Notes under the pieces: model-generated | Told to the model about the DNA's origin: nothing | Databases searched by the model: none | Seen by the model: only the letters and a program-made list of their open reading frames with translations | Program-made: the position numbers and the translations under genes | Part shown: positions 8,859-17,890 of the stretch, piece by piece | Layout: every line of letters starts with the position of its first letter | How positions within the stretch are numbered: the first letter of the stretch is position 1 | Assembly: GCA_034670405.1 (NCBI GenBank) | Contig: JAXDDX010000072.1 | Span: forward strand, 310,001-374,000 | DNA from: Hoplostethus atlanticus | Taxonomy: Eukaryota > Chordata > Actinopteri > Trachichthyiformes > Trachichthyidae | Direction: 5' to 3' | Length of the DNA stretch: 64,000 nucleotides

Positions 8859-11194
8859 AACGCATACATCATGGTCTCCACGCCATCACAGATAGTAGGG
8901 AGGTCGTTGATGTATGTGCTGAACAGTAGTGGGCCTAGAATCGAGCCTTGTGGCACACCCATGCTGCAAGCTCTCAAGGGTGATGTTTTGTCTTTCATCC
9001 TAACACATTGAGAGCGGTCAGCCAAATACGACTGTAACCATTTGAGCACATTATCAGAGAGTTTAAAATTGGATAATTTAGAGAGAAGCACAGAGTGATT
9101 GACAGTATCGAACGCCTTGCGAAGATCCAGGAAAACAGCCCCTACGACCCCTCCTTTGTCAAGATTGGCCTTGATGACCTCAAGGAAGTAGCAACATGCA
9201 GTTTCCGTGGAGTGGTTTACTCTGAAACCAAATTGCATGGGGTGTAGCAGATTTTCTTTGTCGAGGTGAGCTGTTAGCTGTTCGGCAACAACTTTTTCGA
9301 TAACTTTAGAGGTGGCGGGGAGTATACTAATGGGCCTGTAGTTGCTAACTTCCTGTCGGCCACCTGATTTAAAAATAGGTGTTACAATGGCTGTCTTCAG
9401 GGTGGAGGGAAACACACATTCATCAAGAGATCGGTTTACAATATGCATTATGGGGGTGGTTAATTCTTCTTTATGTTTTTTTAGAAAAACCGAGTCGAGT
9501 CCCCAAGTATCCTTAGCTCTGGAGTTAGACAGAGACGTGAGGATTTTGTTCACCTTTGCTTCATTTGCATGTGTGAAGCTTAACGTGGAAGCTTCATGTG
9601 CATTCGCTTCATTAGTCAAGGCCATGGAGGCCCCCATAGGGGGCTGGGTATCTGCAAAGACTCCGCCTAGTTCTAAAACTGAGTTGATAAAATAATCATT
9701 AAAAACGTTCGCTACCAAACTATCTCTCTGTGTGGTGTGTGTTCCTGTGGTGACGGCTGAGCTGTTCAGCTTATCCACATTGAGCTCTATGGGTCCACTC
9801 CTAGCACGCTCCCTACCAGATAGTTGATCGATGCAATTCCATATCACTTTGCTGTTCCCTTTAGCCTGCTTTATTACGTCTAGGAAGAAGTTTGCTTTGG
9901 ATTTTCTAAGCTGCCTTGTCACTTTATTTCTGAGGCTTTTAAAAACCAGCCGATCCGTTTCCAGTCCAGACTTTAAGGATTTTTTGAGAGCTGCGTCTCT
10001 TTCTTTCATTAAATGCCATAGCTTCTCATTAAACCACGGCAGGACCTGCCTGCGCTTATGTTTCGAGGGTGCTGTGTTAGTAAATTTGGACAGGAGTTGA
10101 CAGATGGCTGTTTTAAAAGCCTCACAGGCCTGCTCACAAATTACCCCATAGGTTATACTTTCCCAGTTGATCAACTTTAGTTCATTTTCTAAATTCACTA
10201 GGTCCTTCTTCGGGATAAACGATGTTGGGGTATTCTCTTTTGTTTTATTTTGGGCTCTATATCGCATCTTACATAACTGTCGTGACACCAGTGTAAGATT
10301 GTGGTCTGATATGCCCGTAATTAGGTTGTACATTTTGGATATACGGTCAGATTTATTTGTGAAGATTAGATCCAACAATGTTTTAGAGGATCTTGTTATT
10401 CTTGTTGGGTACTTAATTGTCTGGGTTAGGTGAAACTTATTGGCGATGTTTTTTAGGTTCTTTCGACGTATTTTGTCGAGCCAATTTATGTTGAAATCGC
10501 CCATCAAGAGGACCTCTTTGCTGCTGCAGGCCTTGAGAATCTCAGACAAATTATCAAAGAACACATCCTTTTCATTGGGTGGCCTATACAATACAATTAT
10601 GTTGAATGACATTTCAGAGGAGAGAGTGATAGAGACTCCAACACATTCCAAGGCATTTTTGGGGAGATCAATCTGTTTACATTGTATACCATTCTTAACA
10701 TAGAGCAAAACACCGCCACCCTTGCCACGGGTGCGGTCTCTTCTAAATGTATTATAGCCTAGGATATTAAAAACACCTGAAGGAGTAGTTGGAGTCAGCC
10801 ATGTCTCAGACAGCCCTAGATAATCAAGATTTGAGTCTGACAATAGCTTTTCAAGTTGTTCAGTTTTAGAAACAATACTTCTAACATTAATATGCCCACC
10901 AAAGATCCCTTTCGGTTTGATTTTGGGATCCCAGATAACCTTAGCATGATTAACAGTCTGTAGAAGTTTGGTTTGAAGCTGTTTTGATATTGCCATGTTA
11001 GCAGCACTTGGTACATTAGGCACCACAGCAGAGTGCACTGGCCCCGGATTGGGCTGCACATTACCAGAGATCAACAACAAAATACATATTAGATACCTCT
11101 GTTTTGTTACACTGTGGGGCAACTCGTTTTTTGGATGTAACATGTTAGCAAGGGCAGGGAAAGAATTGTCAGAAAAGATAAAGCAGCTTTTCAA
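8855..11194 (-). CDS. LINE ORF: 2A-like leader, APE endonuclease and truncated reverse transcriptase, 779 aa
   Basis: Residues 34-52 form a hydrophobic stretch ending in a 2A-like motif (LICILLLISGNVQPNPGP), a known feature of some APE-type LINEs. An apurinic-type endonuclease follows (INVRS, SETWL at about 128-135, GDFNINW, ISDHN, so the catalytic N, E, D and H positions are visible). The reverse transcriptase begins after about residue 560: NYRPISILP, GFRVNHSTETA, AVFLDLRKAFDTVNH and GVPQGSILGPLLF. It stops at GVETMMYAL*, exactly where the YADD catalytic motif should be: the two Asp are absent. The product cannot reverse transcribe, so this copy is non-autonomous. In the classic group it resembles L2/CR1/Rex1 elements; the exact clade needs a tree. 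Confidence 0.85.
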   Translation of the reverse strand: MKSCFIFSDNSFPALANMLHPKNELPHSVTKQRYLICILLLISGNVQPNPGPVHSAVVPNVPSAANMAISKQLQTKLLQTVNHAKVIWDPKIKPKGIFGGHINVRSIVSKTEQLEKLLSDSNLDYLGLSETWLTPTTPSGVFNILGYNTFRRDRTRGKGGGVLLYVKNGIQCKQIDLPKNALECVGVSITLSSEMSFNIIVLYRPPNEKDVFFDNLSEILKACSSKEVLLMGDFNINWLDKIRRKNLKNIANKFHLTQTIKYPTRITRSSKTLLDLIFTNKSDRISKMYNLITGISDHNLTLVSRQLCKMRYRAQNKTKENTPTSFIPKKDLVNLENELKLINWESITYGVICEQACEAFKTAICQLLSKFTNTAPSKHKRRQVLPWFNEKLWHLMKERDAALKKSLKSGLETDRLVFKSLRNKVTRQLRKSKANFFLDVIKQAKGNSKVIWNCIDQLSGRERARSGPIELNVDKLNSSAVTTGTHTTQRDSLVANVFNDYFINSVLELGGVFADTQPPMGASMALTNEANAHEASTLSFTHANEAKVNKILTSLSNSRAKDTWGLDSVFLKKHKEELTTPIMHIVNRSLDECVFPSTLKTAIVTPIFKSGGRQEVSNYRPISILPATSKVIEKVVAEQLTAHLDKENLLHPMQFGFRVNHSTETACCYFLEVIKANLDKGGVVGAVFLDLRKAFDTVNHSVLLSKLSNFKLSDNVLKWLQSYLADRSQCVRMKDKTSPLRACSMGVPQGSILGPLLFSTYINDLPTICDGVETMMYAL

Positions 11195-11809
11195 AACAGT
11201 CAGAAGAGGTCAGCTTTTAAGTGAAAGGAGGACGCCTATGTCTTCAGAAGGGTGCCGTCCCCACATTGTTTCAGTGGAACGATTATCAACCTACACCGGG
11301 TGTATGGCAGAGACCGGTCGCCGCTGACACGGGGCTGTCTCTATGAACCATGGTTACTGCGCGGAGGTTCCCTTACCAGTAACGTCGAATTCGGCGCTCA
11401 TAAAAAACGAGGAGCTGTACATGCGGACCTGAGAGAGAACGCGGGTTAACTGTCTGTTTGTCAGTGTTTCGGCCTGCAGAGTTTTGCTGGGTCTGATGAA
11501 GTCATACGCTTTTACACAAGGTAAGTTTGTTATCGCATCGGTATCCTAACCAAAACAAATCACGTCATATGTTGAGGTTTAATTTGGTACTACGGAAGGC
11601 CGATAGGGTCATAAAGCCCCCCACCATACCCAACATTATTCTCCTACTTCTGATATTTTAAAGTCCTATTCCGAGATTTGAAAGTTCTGTTTTCATAGGC
11701 TATGTAACTTTATTATTTTGAAGAGAAAGAAGAAAACATAGAGAGTTCATCCACACCTTCCACTCAACTTTATCGGCAGCACCAAACATTGAATCCGTAC
11801 ACAATTTGC

Positions 11810-11930
11810 AAGATTTCAAGAACTTTATTTGTCACATACACATACAGGATGTATAGTGAAATGAAAGTGGCAATGCTTACGGGATTGCGCAAAAAACAGT
11901 ATATACAATATAAATAATCAACCAACAATT
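11810..11930 (-). repeat. LINE 3'-tail fragment
   Basis: CAAGATTTCAAGAACTTTAT followed by TTGTCACATACACA, with the GTGAAATGAAAG segment, resembles the reverse complement of the 3' end of CR1/L2-type fish LINEs. It is a short isolated piece without coding sequence. Confidence 0.55.
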
Positions 11931-12359
11931 TAGCCAGAAAAACTCACTCACTAACACTTTTGATTTATCCCAGCCAAACCATACCATGGTAACTCATGTG
12001 ACTTTCGGAAAGAAAGAAGTCTTTTCACAATGGTGCACCAGGGCTCAATGCCCATCCGTCTTCCTTAGGCTATCATATCAATGACGGAATATTTGATAAA
12101 TCAATATTATTGATAACAGTTATAAATTTTAGATAACGTCAGCTACAAACTTTGCACTGACAAGAAGAAATAATACTATATTAATGTTCCTAATATTGCA
12201 GATTTGCCAGCTACAACCATCTAATGGCTTTCTGCTTATTAATTGAGTCTGCAGTGACAACAACGTTCACCAGCGCGACAGTGTGACAGCTGCTCATCGG
12301 AGAACTGTAAGCTCTTCCACTCATCCATTTTTCAAGGTTCTAACAGTGTCTGTTTTCCT

Positions 12360-12975
12360 TTGCATCAGATGACACACCTGCCACCTGTAGACGAGTTCTT
12401 CTTATTTATGAATTATCTCGCCCTGGGTCTGAAACAAAAAGACTTGGGCCATCGCTTTGGTGTCCAGCAGGCAACAGTGAGTGGCAACATTGTTTCCCGG
12501 GCTGCACTGCCTGCTTGGGGCTATCGGGATTTGGATGCCGGCAGACAGAGTCAAGGCAAACCTGCCGGTGGTATTCATGGGCAAACATGAAGATACCCAA
12601 GTGATTCTGGACTGCGCTGAACTCCGCTGCCAGATGCCGTGATCCCTCTTGTTACAAAGCGAGGTGTTCTCTAGCTATAAATCTCACTGTACACTCAAGG
12701 GTTTGGTCCGAATCGCGCCACACGGCGCAGTCTCATTCGTGTCCGCCCTGTACGCTGGCTCAATAAGTAACAAGGAAATCTTCAAACAGTCGGGAATAAT
12801 CCCATTGCTCGGCTCAGATATGGTCATCGTGGTCACTAGTCACTATCACACAGTCACTAGCCAGGCTCAGGCTGCACGTTGACAGAAACATGCGAAGGAT
12901 CAAGGAGCACAAAGTCTTTGACACTTGCATCCCCTTGTCAATTGCCGGCACAACTGTTAGGTTGTCCTCAATAAC
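12360..12975 (+). pseudogene. THAP/Harbinger-like DDE_4 transposase remnant
   Basis: Three frames read in order give a DDE_Tnp_4-type transposase: the helix-turn-helix start (HLPPVDEFFLFMNYLALGL, then QKDLGHRFGVQQATVS), then after frameshifts SEVFSSYKSHCTLKGLV and APHGAVSFVSALYAGSIS with KEIFKQSGIIPLLGSDM, and finally RNMRRIKEHKVFDTCIPLSI near 12885-12950. At least two frameshifts, stops and a missing middle part (part of the DDE core) make it dead. It is best explained as the downstream half of the element whose THAP finger lies at 8059. Such THAP plus DDE_4 elements belong to the PIF/Harbinger-ISL2EU assemblage; which one is not resolved. Confidence 0.75.
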
Positions 12976-15260
12976 AATGAATGAATGAACAATGCATAGG
13001 TTTATTGACGATTTAAAGAAGTCCAGTCAACTATACAGTAACCCCTGTTTCCCACGTCACCATGTATGCGTCCCTCTAATGCATTATGAGTAATGTAGTA
13101 TTTGTTATTAAACACATAACAGCACAACAACCAATCAGCTGTTTACTGTAGCCTGTCTACTTGTAAATTATGAAAATGGGCCAAGCCACAGTGAATTATC
13201 CTATAATGAAATGGATGCTGTCATTTGTGAATAGCATTGGTTATAACTAACCAACTAACACTGTTTTGATGAAATCCTAAGAATCAGTCCAGGTCTCCGA
13301 GGATACTCTCTCATTTTAGAGTATCTCTATTTTGTGTGGTTTTTGTGTCTGAATGTTTAAATAAATCCACTTATTATTTTTTCTTGGTTTTAATTGAAAG
13401 TAGCACATTATTTTACACAATTGATTTCCTTGTAAAGAATTAACTAACAATTACAATTCACTCAGTCTATTAGGACCAACACATGTGGAGGTAGAAGAAG
13501 AAGTAGTCCGCACACTATTTTATTGTAGCTGTTACCTCTTCATCTCAGCAGATTCGTTATACATTATCTGTGTACACACACAAAAAAAAATCATACCACT
13601 GCATGCCAGTTAGAAGCATTTGTCCATGGACCTGCCAGCAATAGGCATGCTGATGCTTTAGTTTGAAATGTCCACTAATAATTTTTTTTAGGTAGGGGTA
13701 GTCTACTTAACTCTTAACATGTGAGATGATGTTGATAGTGAAGCAATGCACACGTGCACCACCTGACTGGGTACATACGCACATTATGGCGATTCAAGGC
13801 TGTAGCCATCCAGTGGGAGAGGAGGTGCAGTGGGGGCATCTTGAATCAGTATAGTGTCATCATGAGCTGTCACTGTGGATAACTGGTAAGACGGTACACT
13901 CCCTGTACATCCCTGATGGCAGACTCAACTAACAACATGTCAACAATCAGGCCTATAGTCGTCACCAATGGTGCCACAGTGGGATCAAAATGCTGATGCG
14001 CCTCCGTCACTTTAAGAGCTGCTACATCAGGCGAGGGTCCATAAAGGGCTTTGTAGAAAGAGCTCCTGAAAGATAGTGTCATGAACACATTTGTGTTACC
14101 TATGAGGAAGAAAATGCTATAAAATAGGGTTAGGGAAATAGTAATGACCTTATATACTGTATGATATGATATGAACAGAGAGAATATTGAGACCTACAGG
14201 AGGGGCCCTGGTGGTACGTCAGAGGAGATTAACCAAAGAAGAGGACTCTATCTGTATAGTCTAAGAGTGGGGCTCTATCAGTGTTCTGCCCTTGAGGCAT
14301 CCTGAAACTAGCCTGACCTAGTCGTAAGACACAACATAGAATAGGACAAGGGTAGGTGTCTTGTGGTTAACATGAGTATGAATGTATGTATGAATGAAGA
14401 TGAATATAAAGGAAGCCCGTTAGTAACATGGTAATCACAAGATCATATTGGTATTTTATTTTTTTTAATCCAATCCAAATACCGGGAAAGGTTCATTATA
14501 AGAGCATTTCATGTCACTGTAATATTTTGTGATGATTCCTAAAATGCCAATAAAATATGTTTATAAAAAAAAAAGATTGTTGTCGGCTGAGTATGTGAGT
14601 AAACTCAGTTTCGGTGGGTTTAACCTCCAGCCAGGAGGCGGTGGGACCTCCATTGGCAGCGAGCTTCCTTTGTATTAATATTAGTGCCCATTGCTACAAG
14701 ACGTCAACCCATGTCCCATTTTATTGCTGTGTCATTGCTGTTTTTGTTTTTATCATGTTGCTATCACGTTGAACAGACAAAACAATTGAAAATACTTTTT
14801 ACCCTTTCAAGCTGAAGCAAGCACACAAATTTTCTTTTTTAAAATGTATTAATTTTTAAAAAAGTGGTTTTAGTAATTCAAAATTTCTACCCTCAACACA
14901 TCTTCCGCTGTTTTGAAAAGGATTTCTGGGAAATATAAGCTTCTTTGTCCAATATCAGTTGGTCAATGTAATATGTTGTAAATGTTTAAACTTAATTTGA
15001 TCAAGAATCATGTTTCGCAAACTTAAACATCAAAGCGGAGTACAGACACAGAGGGAGAAGAGGGCAAGTCTGTTTGATTCAGAGATCAGGCTGTGGTGGT
15101 TTGAGGGCTGCTATCCGTGGTGCTGACCGGGACTTACTGCTTGACATAAGAGAGGTGGTTCAGGTTCAGTGTAGCTCTTTTCTCAATTGTCTGCTCTGTA
15201 ATAGATATGCCTAGATAGTGCATGTGTGGATGCCAAAAAAAAACATTGCACTGTCACTAT
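12976..15260. other. Gene-free stretch, no clear feature
   Basis: AT-rich sequence with no exon or RNA gene that I can support. Open frames are short and unsupported, including a 72-codon one on the - strand at 13870-14088. It may be the decayed interior of the same DNA transposon as at 8059-12975, since a possible second-gene fragment appears at 15539. Confidence 0.4.
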
Positions 15261-15269
15261 CATGTTACT

Positions 15270-15362
15270 CCATTGGTAATAGCAGTAGCCGTAGTAGTGG
15301 TAGCAATAATAGTAGCGGTAGTAGTAGCTTCAGTAGTTGTAGTAGTAACAGTAGTGGTGGTA
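15270..15362. repeat. Imperfect AGT/AGC trinucleotide repeat
   Basis: About 90 bases of interrupted AGT, AGC and GGT units. In one frame it reads as a serine/asparagine-rich stretch, which is simply the repeat translated and not a gene. Confidence 0.85.
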
Positions 15363-15538
15363 TAGAGACAATGCATAACGCCTCATACACTGAAAGCCAT
15401 GCCTATGATGTGGGAAAAATAAAAAAGTCACTTTGTAACATACAGTATAATCGCCAGTATGTCGCATGTCAAAGGATTATTTCAACAGCCTTTGTCCACC
15501 CAGCGAGACAGCCAGGCACATTGAGTAGCTCAACATAG

Positions 15539-15657
15539 TTGGGTTTGCAACAATATCCCTCCTCACTACCTGCTTCTATATGGAGAAATGATCCCACGCA
15601 ATGGCCCGAGGTCATGACATGTACCTATTTGATGGGGTCTCCAGGTAAGCCTATAAC
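15539..15657 (+). pseudogene. Possible exon of the accessory (YqaJ-associated) protein of a fish DNA transposon
   Basis: The frame contains RNDPTQWPEVMTCTYLMGSP followed by G and a consensus-like donor (CAG|GTAAGC at about 15643). The pattern N/D-D-P-x-x-W-P-x-V ... Y-L-x-x-S-P-G recalls the start of accessory proteins that accompany THAP/DDE_4 elements in fish and carry a YqaJ nuclease domain further on. No nuclease motifs or later exons were found, so this is a tentative match by eye. Confidence 0.3.
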
Positions 15658-15841
15658 TGTTAGCACTAACGTTACCTGTAAATATTCACTTTCTACAGTA
15701 GAAAGCAACATAATTGTTCAGGTTAGCCAGACGTTGGGTTACAAAATGTTTATTGGTAAATCTAATATTGCAAAGAGGGAACTCATGGATATTTCTTTCA
15801 CTGGCATCAACAGTTTCCAAACTGGATCTCTAAAAACATGA

Positions 15842-17240
15842 GCTGGACATGTATCTCTATGAACTCGATGCCTAGTATGGTCAACTCTGTCAGAGCCTAA
15901 GAAAAATTGTGTTAGTTTACCTGTCCTGCTGTATATAAGAACATTGAACTATATGCTTGGGAGAGGGGTTAAAACTCTGGACAAACCTTTTGCTATCATA
16001 TGAGGTTTCTTATATGATTTGTGTGTAACCTTTACTCTGCCACTTGAACACATTACATTATCAATTTAAAGACAAGTGAATGCAAACCTTTAATCTGGTA
16101 ATAGTCTGGGTTTCTCCATTCACACAGGCATAGATTCAGGCTTGCTTCTTGGTTGAACCATCTCCGTACTTATTTAGGTTCTTTAAAATGCCAACACCAA
16201 GGAAGGACTTTGCTGAGGAAGGGGAAAGTGTTAAGCTAGTTATGGACACACTCTTTGAAATGGCACTCTTACTTGTAGGTCTCACTGTCTTCCTAACGTT
16301 CTTTCTCATATTTCTCTCTAAACGTTGTAAAACCTCAACCTCACCCTGTTTGCAGAGAAACCAGTAAGGCCATCTACAACTGTCACCTACAACCCTCAGT
16401 GTTAAACTTCATTCTTGCATTTTTATGGTGATGCCATGAGAGGCTGGGAACTTTACCTTGATGACGCAAACAGTTAAAGTAGAGTTGTAAATTAAACTTC
16501 ATAGTGTGTTGTTTCCTTTCATAGCAGTTTACCTTGTGATTCTCAAAGTGTCTGTGAAGGACCCTCCTTATTGAGGTGTAGGGTATAAATGAACCTGCCA
16601 TCACCGTGGCTACCAATGGACGCCTTACCAGCTGTTGTCAGTGTTTTGGTGTCAATCAATGCACACTTTCTTTTGGAGGCTTGTACAGTCCACTTCCCAT
16701 CCCCGCTATTTGGTTTGGGATGCCTTTCAATATGGTGATCACTTCACGAGAACTGGGGTGGATCGGGTGAAGGGCGTAGGGGACGGATTGAGACAGCGCC
16801 TCGGGGTGCACCCCAAAGCCAAATGTCAAATTCATATTTTGCCTGCAATGCCAACCTAAGTTTGCACTTTGGTAAGGAGGAGCAAATACAAGGAACTTTT
16901 AATTTGAAGAACTGTTTGTTGGCCTCTTCTTTTACCTCACCCACAACCCCAGAACTGCAAATGACCTCCTTGCGGTAATTTACCATTGGGATTAGCAACC
17001 AGTTAGCCTGCCTTGCTTTGTTATAGTAGCTCATGTTACAACACTAATGCTGAGGTTGCAAACAAATATTTCGGAACACAGATGTATGGTTAGCTGTATA
17101 ACATTAATGCCTTACATCACTGGTGGTGATTGTTGGTTTCAGCTTTCAGACCGTCTCTTCGGCCTGGCCTGGCCTGGAAGGTCCAGAGGCAGCGTCCCTC
17201 GCCTGGATCTCACCGCTTCCCACTGCGCCTTTCCTATACT
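15842..17240. other. Gene-poor stretch, unassigned
   Basis: Several open frames of 70-96 codons occur on both strands (for example 16149-16367 + with a hydrophobic segment, 16744-17034 -), but none has a recognisable motif or convincing splice context. No RNA gene seen. Confidence 0.35.
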
Positions 17241-17245
17241 TATTA

Positions 17246-17372
17246 ATTCTTGATGTGTTATCTACAGTTGCGAGAACATTTGTGAACCCTTTAGAATTGC
17301 ATAAATGGTGCCTAAAATATGGTCTGATCTTCATCTAAGTCCTATAAATAAACAAACACAATGTGATTTAAA
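17246..17372 (+). mobile_element. Tc1-like terminal fragment (family B)
   Basis: TATCTACAGTTGCGAGAACA, then TTTGTGAACCCTTT, matches the left end of the longer Tc1 copy at 30698 (same CAGTTG...GTGAACCCTTT...GCATAAATGG order). Only the terminal region is present, followed immediately by an unrelated repeat at about 17375. Confidence 0.65.
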
Positions 17373-17374
17373 GG

Positions 17375-17890
17375 GGAATTCTGGTATTTTTAAACCTGGG
17401 CTCTATGTGTACAAATTCGTTATTTATACCGCAAAATAGGTACCAAACTTTTTGGAATTGCTCCGGTAGATTGCCTCAGTCGGCAGTTGCGAAACGGGCT
17501 GCTATGGCTGCAACGTAATCCGCAGGGGCAAGTGCGCGGATCAAAGTACGTCCACTAAAAGTGCTTGTTTTTGCCACTGACAGGCTCAGATTGTTATTCG
17601 TGTGTCTGACAACATTACGGAAAGGATCGCTACAGAGATAGACCTTTTTTTTTTTTTTTTTTAACCAGAAACAGAAGTCTCGCTCAAGGAGAGGTCTTGC
17701 TCTGAAATCTGAAAGATGAGGTGAGTTGTTGCATGAAGAGGTTAAACAAAGGTTTCTGGTTAAACAAAGGTCTATCTCTGTAGCGATCAGAAGAGTAGGA
17801 AGTGAGAGCTGAAGATTTACCTTTCTAACATGTTACCCTCTATGGGTTTACTATGTTGTTTGAAAAGTTTGTCTGTAAGGCACCTTTAAT
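17375..17890. repeat. MITE-like element with internal inverted repeat
   Basis: 17625-17672 (GATCGCTACAGAGATAGACC, long T-run, TTAACCAGAAAC) is the inverted copy of 17752-17788 (GTTTCTGGTTAAACAAAGG, then TCTATCTCTGTAGCGATC). The pair flanks about 80 bp that includes GTCTCGCTCAAGGAGAGG. The T-run in the left arm has expanded to about 18. The outer limits are estimated; family not identified. Confidence 0.55.

Larger units (their letters stand above)
8188..11450 (-). mobile_element. L2/CR1-type non-LTR retrotransposon, nearly full length but internally deleted
   Basis: On the - strand the element runs from a GC-rich 5' leader (about 11200-11450, boundary uncertain) through a long ORF (11194-8858), a residual C-terminal piece (8858-8673) and a 3' UTR ending near 8188 in TCAAACTCAATAAACC, typical of fish LINE tails. 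The 3' UTR contains a CA-rich simple repeat at about 8365-8400. Endonuclease and most of the reverse transcriptase are open, showing fairly recent activity, but the second half of the reverse transcriptase is lost. It interrupts a THAP-transposon fragment. Confidence 0.85.

Noticed and set aside
13870..14088. 72-codon - strand frame
   Set aside because: It has an ordered look, but no family was recognised and there is no splice context.
15218..15538. Ser/Asn-rich 106-codon frame
   Set aside because: It is the AGT/AGC trinucleotide repeat translated; the flanks have no conserved motif.
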